From NCBI GenBank assembly GCA_902555585.1, contig CACDSY010000001.1, forward strand, positions 1-64,000: a DNA stretch of 64,000 bases, given 5' to 3'. A program made the translations under genes and the position numbers. The notes beneath the pieces were generated by a model. It made no database searches. It saw only the letters and a program-made list of their open reading frames with translations, and had not been told where the DNA came from. Positions within the stretch are counted from its first letter, which is position 1, and the number at the start of each line of letters is the position of its first letter. Origin of the DNA: an uncultured Pelagibacteraceae bacterium. GTDB lineage: Bacteria > Pseudomonadota > Alphaproteobacteria > Pelagibacterales > Pelagibacteraceae. Below, piece after piece: positions 58,463 to 64,000 of the stretch.

Positions 58463-59597
58463 CTATTTCTAAAAACTTTTTTGGTTTTGGACAGTTAGTA
58501 TTAATTGACACAGATGTTCTAGATTTAGCTGCTTTCATGATAGAAGTTATAATTTCTAATACATGTAAAGATATCTCACCATTACATAAATGTTTTTTTT
58601 TATTCTCAATTGAATATGCCATTTCAGATAAACCAGCTCCTCGATAGTTTGCATTAGTTGGTGCTTCGTTAGCTCTAGAACTTTGTGTTCTAATGTTAAT
58701 ACGTCCTAAAGGCATTTTTGTAGTCTTATATTCTTTCCAATTTTCTCCTAATTTATTACAGGTTAACACTGATCCACCGAACATATTTGGGTCAGGAACA
58801 ATCATTGAGCCCTTTTCTCCATATAATTCAATGTGATTTCTTTGATGAGCTATTACATCAAATGATAATGTTAATCTTATAACGGAGTAATTTTTAAAAG
58901 TAATTGTAGATAAATAAGTAGTTGGACATTCCACCTTAAATTTTTTTCCTTTTTTTGGTCCTATTCCAATAGTCCTATATTTTTGTCCTTGAATGATGTT
59001 GCTAGTTACTTTTTTTGCAGGTCCTAACAGATTTACTAAAGCAGTAATATAATACGGTCCCATATCAATAACGGGGCCTCCCTCATTTTTTGCAAACCAA
59101 GGTTCAGGGTTGGGGTGATAAGACTCAATTCCAGGAAAAGCAAAAACTGCATTGCCTAATTTAATTTTTCCAATTATATTTTTTTCAACTAGTTCTTTTG
59201 ATTTTTGAATTCCACCACCCAAAAATGTATCTGGAGCATTACCCAAATATAATTTTTTTTTCTTTGAAAATTTTATTAAATCTTTTCCATCTTTTAAATT
59301 AATTGCTAATGGCTTTTCAGAGTATACATGTTTTCCATTTGTTAAAGCTTTTTTAGATATTGAATAATGTGCTTTTGGAATTGTAAGGTTTAGAATAATT
59401 TCAACTTCTTTATCTTTTAGCAATTCATTTACAGTTAAAAATTTTATCCCATAATTTAAAGCACAGCGTTTTGCAGCTTTCACATTAATATCGGCGCATT
59501 TAATTATTTTAATATTATTAAAATATTTTTGAGCTCTAAAATATGTTTCAGCGATATGTCCACAACCTATTAAACCAATTTTAAAAACCTTATTCAT
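58440..59597 (-). CDS. Gfo/Idh/MocA family oxidoreductase
   Basis: A 385-residue dehydrogenase. 'KIGLIGCGHIAETYFRAQKYF' at residues 6-26 is the Rossmann start, catalytic Lys is in 'KHVYSEKPLAINLKDG' near residue 88-104, and 'GGPVIDMGPYYITALVNLLGPA' near 170-190 holds the family's His/Asp-like region ('DMGPYYI'). It probably oxidises an inositol or a sugar. Placed between IolD and the 2-hydroxyacid dehydrogenase, it could be an inositol dehydrogenase-like enzyme, but the sequence is not a standard IolG. Confidence 0.85.
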   Translation of the reverse strand: MNKVFKIGLIGCGHIAETYFRAQKYFNNIKIIKCADINVKAAKRCALNYGIKFLTVNELLKDKEVEIILNLTIPKAHYSISKKALTNGKHVYSEKPLAINLKDGKDLIKFSKKKKLYLGNAPDTFLGGGIQKSKELVEKNIIGKIKLGNAVFAFPGIESYHPNPEPWFAKNEGGPVIDMGPYYITALVNLLGPAKKVTSNIIQGQKYRTIGIGPKKGKKFKVECPTTYLSTITFKNYSVIRLTLSFDVIAHQRNHIELYGEKGSMIVPDPNMFGGSVLTCNKLGENWKEYKTTKMPLGRINIRTQSSRANEAPTNANYRGAGLSEMAYSIENKKKHLCNGEISLHVLEIITSIMKAAKSRTSVSINTNCPKPKKFLEIDAKNLLK

Positions 59598-59606
59598 AAA
59601 AAGTTT

Positions 59607-61451
59607 TTAAACACCTTGTCTCTGTTTTGATTTTCCTTCTTTGTGAAGTTTTAATGCTTCTTCATTTTCTTTTGATGTTGGCATTTCAAGCGTAGGACTT
59701 TCCCAATAAGCAGATCCCTCAAGCCATTCATAACTATGTGTTTTAATTGATATAACATAAGTTACATCTGATTGTTTTGCTCTTTTAAATGCCTCTTCTA
59801 ATTCTGAAATACTAGAAACATGTTCTGATTTTGCCCCCATACTTGCTGCATGTTGAGCAAAATTAATTTCTTTTAAATTTTGAACATTTGATGAATTAAA
59901 TAAACAATTGAATTCTTTCCCACCCTTGAACAATTGAAGTCTGTTTATAACAGCATGACCTCCATTATCACACACGATAATTATTAATTTGTTATTCGTT
60001 AATACTGAAGAATAAATGTCAGAATTATTTAATAAATATGAACCATCTCCTACAAATGCAATAACATCTTTATCTGGGTTTGCCATTTTAATTCCAAGAG
60101 CACCAGAAATTTCATAACTCATGCAACTAAATCCCCACTCTGTTTCATGTGTATTTAACTCTTTTGGCCGCCAAACTTGAACAACTTCTCCGACCAAACC
60201 TCCGGCTGCTGTAACAGCTATATCAGTTGGATCTGAATTCCTATAAATTGCTCCAACAGCATGAGCATAACTTGGTAATTCTTGATTAGTTGGACCACTC
60301 TCTTTATCTACATATTCATTCCAAGACTTAAGCTCATCTTGTGATTTTTTATGCCAACTATCAGATGACCTCCAATCTCCAAGTGCATTTGACAACTCTA
60401 TTAATGATACTTTTGCATCCCCAATAACTGCTTCTGCTAAATGCTTATTTGCATCATGTCTAGCAATATTAATTGAAACTAGCTTAAATTGAGGATTTTC
60501 AAAATTCGCCCATGATCCAGTTGTAAAGTCAGCTAATTTTGTACCAATACAAATTGCTAAATCAGTTTCTTTAGCTAAATTATTTGCAGCCTTTCCTCCA
60601 AGACCCCCTATTGGTCCAACAAAATGAGAATGATCTCTTTTCATTGTTGAGTATCCCATAACTGTTTGGGTTACTGGTATATTATGTTTAACTGCAAAAT
60701 TGCTTAACTCTTCCATGGCGTCAGAATAAAATACTCCTCCACCTGAAATTATAATTGGGTTTTTGGAATTCTTAATTTTTTCAACAGCTTGTTTAATTTG
60801 AAAATCATCTGGCTTAGGTCTTCTAATATTGTGTATTCTTTCTTTAAAAAATTCTTCAGGATATTCAAATGTTTCTCCTTGTACATCTTGGCATAAAGAT
60901 AAACATGCAGGACCACAGTCTGCTGGGTCAAGCATAGTTTGTATTGCTTGCGGTAGAGATTGAAGTATTTGTTCAGGTCTCGTAATTCTATCGAAATATT
61001 TTGTGACTGGTTTAAAAGAGTCGTTAGCCGTCATTCCAGGATTTGAAAAATGTTCCACTTGTTGTAATACGGGATCGGGCATTCTATTTGCATACGTGTC
61101 CCCAGGTAAAAATAAAATAGGCAATCTATTACTCATAGCAACTGCTGATGCTGTAACTAAATTTGTTGATCCTGGTCCAACTGAACTTGTTGCAATAAAA
61201 ATTTGTTTTCTTCTTTTTGCTCTTGAAAAAGCCACACCTGTTAAAGCCATATTTTGTTCATGTTGACCTCTAAATGTTGGGAGTTGATCTTTATTTTCCT
61301 CTAATGCTTGTCCTAGACAGGCGACATTTCCATGTCCAAAAATACCGAATACACCAGGAAACAAAGGGTTAACTTGACCATCAATATAAACTTTCTGAGC
61401 TATTAAATGTTTAACCAATGCATGCGCGCAAGTAAGCTTTATTTTTTTCAT
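59607..61451 (-). CDS. iolD: 3D-(3,5/4)-trihydroxycyclohexane-1,2-dione hydrolase
   Basis: A 614-residue thiamine-diphosphate enzyme with three domains. The active-site Glu is in 'TFRGQHEQNMAL' near residue 64, the first domain contains 'IFIATSSVGPGSTNLVTASAVAMSNRLPILFLPGD', the middle 'NPIIISGGGVFYSDAM', and the ThDP motif is 'VIAFVGDGSYLLNNSDIYSSVLTN...CDN' near 465-500. 'TTGSWANF' and 'SYEWLEGSAYWESP' near the C-terminus match IolD. It hydrolyses the ring of the myo-inositol intermediate to 5-deoxy-glucuronate. iolE, iolB and iolC are not in the window. It starts divergently from the aldehyde dehydrogenase gene, 55 bases away. Confidence 0.93.
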   Translation of the reverse strand: MKKIKLTCAHALVKHLIAQKVYIDGQVNPLFPGVFGIFGHGNVACLGQALEENKDQLPTFRGQHEQNMALTGVAFSRAKRRKQIFIATSSVGPGSTNLVTASAVAMSNRLPILFLPGDTYANRMPDPVLQQVEHFSNPGMTANDSFKPVTKYFDRITRPEQILQSLPQAIQTMLDPADCGPACLSLCQDVQGETFEYPEEFFKERIHNIRRPKPDDFQIKQAVEKIKNSKNPIIISGGGVFYSDAMEELSNFAVKHNIPVTQTVMGYSTMKRDHSHFVGPIGGLGGKAANNLAKETDLAICIGTKLADFTTGSWANFENPQFKLVSINIARHDANKHLAEAVIGDAKVSLIELSNALGDWRSSDSWHKKSQDELKSWNEYVDKESGPTNQELPSYAHAVGAIYRNSDPTDIAVTAAGGLVGEVVQVWRPKELNTHETEWGFSCMSYEISGALGIKMANPDKDVIAFVGDGSYLLNNSDIYSSVLTNNKLIIIVCDNGGHAVINRLQLFKGGKEFNCLFNSSNVQNLKEINFAQHAASMGAKSEHVSSISELEEAFKRAKQSDVTYVISIKTHSYEWLEGSAYWESPTLEMPTSKENEEALKLHKEGKSKQRQGV

Positions 61452-61506
61452 TTTTCTAGTTATATTCTCCTCAAATATTCAACTAATTAACCACAAAATA
61501 AAAATT

Positions 61507-62949
61507 ATGTATAGCAAATTTGGACAATTCATTGACGGCAAATGGCAAGCATCACAAAATAATGAAACTTATGATGTTTTAAATCCTGCAACTGAAGAAG
61601 TTTTAGGTAAAGCATCTAAAGCAGGTGAAGAAGATGTAAACAAAGCACTTAAGTCTGCAGAAAAAGGTCTTGAAGTTTGGAGAAATACTCCACCTTGGCA
61701 AAGATCAAAAATTATAAGAAAAATTGCCGATCTAATGAGAGAGAGAACTGATGTATTGGCTAAGTGGTTAACATTAGAAGTTGGAAAGCCACTATCAGAA
61801 GCAAAGGGGGAAGTTGGAGGAGCTGCAGATATTTTTGAATGGAACTCTGAAGAAACGAAAAGAATTTATGGTCAGATAGTTGAGAGTAGATTTGAACATA
61901 CAAGAATGTATGTAAAATATGAGCCAGTTGGAGTTGTTGCTGGATTAATACCATGGAACTTTCCAATAGTTTTGTCCTCAAGAAAAATTTCCACTGCTTT
62001 AGCTGCAGGATGTTCAGTAATTTGTAAGCCTGATGTAATTACTCCAGGTAGTGTAATGGAACTTATGAATATTATAAATGATGCGGGGGTTCCTCCAGGA
62101 GTAGTAAATTTATTATCTGGTGATCCAGCTAAAATCTCATCTCAATTAATATCATCTGATATAGTAAAAAAAGTTTCTATTACTGGTTCAACAAGAGTTG
62201 GAAAACTTATTTTAAAACAAGCTGCTGAAAAAGTTCAAAGAGTTACAATGGAGTTAAGTGGTCATTCACCTTTCATAGTTTTTGACGACGTAGACATAAA
62301 CAAAGTAACTGACATGGCAATCACTGCTAAATTTAGGAATAATGGTCAAGTTTGTATATCACCAGCAAGATTTTACATTCATGAAAGTAAAAAAGATGAA
62401 TTTGCTAAGACATTAGTTGAAAAGGTTACCAAGCTTAAAGTTGGTAACGGAATGGATGAAGATACAATTCTAGGGCCTTTAACAACAGAAAAAAGATTGA
62501 ATGAAATAGAGGCATTAGTAGAAAAAACTAAAAGTGAGGGAGCAACAGTTTTATGTGGAGGAAAGAGACCAGCTGGTTTTAATAAAGGATATTTCTATGA
62601 ACCAACTGTTTTTGACAATGTTAAAGATAATTTTACAATTGCTAAAGAAGAGCCCTTTGGACCTTTAGTGCCATTGCTTACTTTTAAAGACACAGATGAA
62701 GTTGTGGAAAGAGCAAATGACAATGACCTTGGTTTAGCAAGCTATGTTTACACTAATTCTTTAGAAAAAGCGCACAAAGTCTCAGAAAAAATGGAAACTG
62801 GAACATGTGCTGTAAACCATCCAACAATTGCTTTTGCTGAAGTGCCTTTTGGAGGAATAAAACAAACAGGCTATGGAAGAGAAGGTGGTTCTATGGCTAT
62901 CAAAGATTATTTGAACGTTAAGTACACTCACTTCGGTCTCAATTATTAA
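61507..62949 (+). CDS. Aldehyde dehydrogenase
   Basis: A 480-residue NAD(P)-dependent aldehyde dehydrogenase. The catalytic Cys is in 'NNGQVCISPARFYI' near residue 285, the general-base Glu in 'VTMELSGHSPFIVFDDVDI' near 251, and Asn in 'GLIPWNFPIVLSSRK' near 150. The 'KPDVITPGSVM' segment replaces the usual KPSExTP. It is like succinate-semialdehyde, glycolaldehyde or lactaldehyde dehydrogenases. As the next gene encodes an aldolase of the HpaI type (1-base overlap), it may oxidise the aldehyde (lactaldehyde or succinate semialdehyde) released by that aldolase. Confidence 0.9.
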   Translation: MYSKFGQFIDGKWQASQNNETYDVLNPATEEVLGKASKAGEEDVNKALKSAEKGLEVWRNTPPWQRSKIIRKIADLMRERTDVLAKWLTLEVGKPLSEAKGEVGGAADIFEWNSEETKRIYGQIVESRFEHTRMYVKYEPVGVVAGLIPWNFPIVLSSRKISTALAAGCSVICKPDVITPGSVMELMNIINDAGVPPGVVNLLSGDPAKISSQLISSDIVKKVSITGSTRVGKLILKQAAEKVQRVTMELSGHSPFIVFDDVDINKVTDMAITAKFRNNGQVCISPARFYIHESKKDEFAKTLVEKVTKLKVGNGMDEDTILGPLTTEKRLNEIEALVEKTKSEGATVLCGGKRPAGFNKGYFYEPTVFDNVKDNFTIAKEEPFGPLVPLLTFKDTDEVVERANDNDLGLASYVYTNSLEKAHKVSEKMETGTCAVNHPTIAFAEVPFGGIKQTGYGREGGSMAIKDYLNVKYTHFGLNY

Positions 62950-63740
62950 TGAGAAACAATAAAGTCAAACAAATGATGGCTGAAGGTAAGCCTGTTGTAA
63001 ATGGTTGGTTACAAATACCAAGTACTGTTTCTGCAGAAGTTATGGCACATCAAGGTTGGGATTCTCTAACTGTAGATATGCAGCATGGACTTGTTGATTA
63101 TACAAATGCACTTCCAATGCTTCAAACTATTTCATCAACTAATGTAACTCCTCTTGCAAGAGTAAATTGGAATGAGCCAGGCCAAATCATGAAAATTTTA
63201 GACGCTGGTTGTTATGGAATTATATGTCCTATGGTAAGCAATAAAGAAGAAGCAGAGAGATTTGTACAAGCCTGCATGTACCCTCCAAGAGGATATAGAA
63301 GTTTTGGTCCCGTTAGAGGATTGATATATGGTGGAGCTGATTATGCCGATCATGCAAATGATGAAATTTTAAAGTTAGCTATGATTGAAACCAAAGAGTC
63401 TTTAGATAAATTAGATGAGATTATGTCTACAGATGGTGTAGATGGAATATATATTGGTCCGGCTGACTTAAGTTTAGCGATTGGAGAGAAACCTGGGTTT
63501 GACAGAGCAGAGAATACAAAAGCTTATTCAGAAATATTAAGAATATTAGAGCATGCCAAAAAACATAAAATCTTCGCAGGAATACATAATGGAACAACTG
63601 AGTATGCTCAAAAAATGATTGATAAAGGTTTTAATTTTGTAACAATTGGAGCTGATCAAAGAGCAATGAGTGCTGGAGCTAAAGCAATTGTTGAAAAAAT
63701 GAAAGGCTCAATAAGCAAAAAAGAGTCTGAAACATATTAA
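62949..63740 (+). CDS. HpaI/HpcH-type class II aldolase (2-keto-3-deoxy-aldonate aldolase-like)
   Basis: A 263-residue class II aldolase. The catalytic His is in 'DSLTVDMQHGLVDYTNA' near residue 44, Arg in 'TPLARVNWNEPGQI' near residue 70, metal Glu in 'LAMIETKESLD' near 147, and Asp in 'YIGPADLSLAIG' near 175. 'YPPRGYRSFGPVRG' near residue 115 is the usual substrate loop. It should cleave a 2-keto-3-deoxy acid to pyruvate and an aldehyde (for L-rhamnonate product, lactaldehyde). The dehydratase RhmD-like gene at 51954 would supply the substrate; the ALDH gene overlaps its start. It overlaps the convergent PanB-like gene by 4 bases. Confidence 0.88.
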   Translation: MRNNKVKQMMAEGKPVVNGWLQIPSTVSAEVMAHQGWDSLTVDMQHGLVDYTNALPMLQTISSTNVTPLARVNWNEPGQIMKILDAGCYGIICPMVSNKEEAERFVQACMYPPRGYRSFGPVRGLIYGGADYADHANDEILKLAMIETKESLDKLDEIMSTDGVDGIYIGPADLSLAIGEKPGFDRAENTKAYSEILRILEHAKKHKIFAGIHNGTTEYAQKMIDKGFNFVTIGADQRAMSAGAKAIVEKMKGSISKKESETY

Positions 63741-64000
63741 TCAAGTTTATCAAGAAAAGATTCGAACTCCTTTTTATTTAAATTTGAAGACTGTTTTTTT
63801 CCTGGAAATTTTCCTGCGATAGAATCTTTTTTGAATGCCTTAAGAGCTCGAACTCTCTCAATTTTTATTTCATTTTTTAATTTTAATAAATTTCCATAAG
63901 ATTTTGAATGTCTTGGAGGATTTAAAGTATCTCCACATATATCTTCCATGAACAAATACATTACATCTGCTTTTTTTCCTGAACCTAAAGAAACTGTAAC
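63737..64000 (-). CDS. PanB-like ketopantoate hydroxymethyltransferase family protein (partial, 5' end outside window)
   Basis: The C-terminal 88 codons of a gene that enters from the right edge; the frame is open to base 64000. The sequence 'VTVSLGSGKKADVMYLFMEDICGD' corresponds to the PanB segment '[24 protein letters not shown]', and the C-terminus 'RVRALKAFKKDSIAGKFPGK' corresponds to 'IVKALKAYVEEVRSGEFPG'. PanB transfers a hydroxymethyl group to 2-ketoisovalerate. The divergence from the canonical sequence, and the placement beside HpaI aldolase, leave open that it is a catabolic TIM-barrel aldolase homologue. Confidence 0.7.
   Translation of the reverse strand, partial: VTVSLGSGKKADVMYLFMEDICGDTLNPPRHSKSYGNLLKLKNEIKIERVRALKAFKKDSIAGKFPGKKQSSNLNKKEFESFLDKLD

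Noticed and set aside
1-64000. CRISPR arrays, insertion sequences, tRNA or rRNA genes, attachment sites, riboswitches
   Set aside because: No repeated spacer pattern, transposase-like protein, cloverleaf or known riboswitch (for example glycine or SAM type) could be recognised by eye; a covariance-model scan (Infernal/Rfam) and tRNAscan would be needed to be sure.

Overview
The window is low-GC, very compactly coded DNA whose gene content and style (1-26 bp gene overlaps, very short spacers, many periplasmic-binding-protein transporters, almost no regulators) fit a SAR11 / Pelagibacterales alphaproteobacterium, a streamlined marine oligotroph. This assignment rests on recognising gene families and architecture, not on a database search. 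I see no rRNA, tRNA, CRISPR array, insertion sequence or prophage gene, and no gene-free stretch longer than 300 bases. The window cuts a gene at each end (a winged-helix protein at the left, a PanB-like protein at the right).

Left part (1-11.2 kb): BASS-type transporter, phosphate acyltransferase next to an HpsN-like member of the histidinol dehydrogenase family, a DMT permease, an orphan sugar-type ABC ATPase, pseudoazurin, an MFS permease and a glycine betaine/proline type ABC transporter (proX, proV, proW) whose permease carries an extra N-terminal membrane domain. Middle-left (11.2-24.6 kb): redox, sulfur and detoxification functions: alpha/beta hydrolase, Asp/Glu racemase, 1-Cys peroxiredoxin, persulfide-dioxygenase-like metallo-beta-lactamase protein, a previously easy-to-miss 36-residue protein with 11 cysteines that looks like a metallothionein, cysE-cysK, then a tight operon of small alpha/beta-barrel and NTF2-like proteins of unknown role (16.1-20.1 kb) ending in a cupredoxin, followed by SMR, DUF952, AhpD-like, glutamine amidotransferase, HisN-like phosphatase, gamma-butyrobetaine-dioxygenase-like protein and CcdA.

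Right part (24.6-64 kb): an unusually large block of sugar and sugar-acid uptake and catabolism. PEP carboxylase ends an operon with SMP-30 lactonase, enolase-superfamily dehydratase, fumarylacetoacetase-family hydrolase, SDR, GarR-like reductase, a TRAP transporter, a 2-hydroxyacid dehydrogenase and an IlvD/Edd-type sugar-acid dehydratase; an altronate/galactarate dehydratase homologue diverges from it. Then come a sugar ABC transporter operon with SDR and Gfo/Idh/MocA enzymes, a TctCBA transporter with SDR and ROK kinase, a PdxA-like dehydrogenase with an L-rhamnonate-dehydratase-like enzyme, and a ribose/fructose-type ABC system with ribokinase, FucU mutarotase, IolD and oxidoreductases, diverging from an aldehyde dehydrogenase and an HpaI-type aldolase. 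Together these suggest that 6-deoxyhexoses, sugar acids and perhaps inositol are oxidised by non-phosphorylating routes to pyruvate, lactaldehyde/lactate and C3-C4 acids, with PEP carboxylase for anaplerosis.

Two layout rules stand out. Each of the five substrate-binding-protein genes is followed directly by an RNA hairpin before the next gene, so binding protein can be made in excess over membrane parts. And apart from the truncated winged-helix protein at the left edge, I recognise no transcription factor in 64 kb despite about six transport systems.
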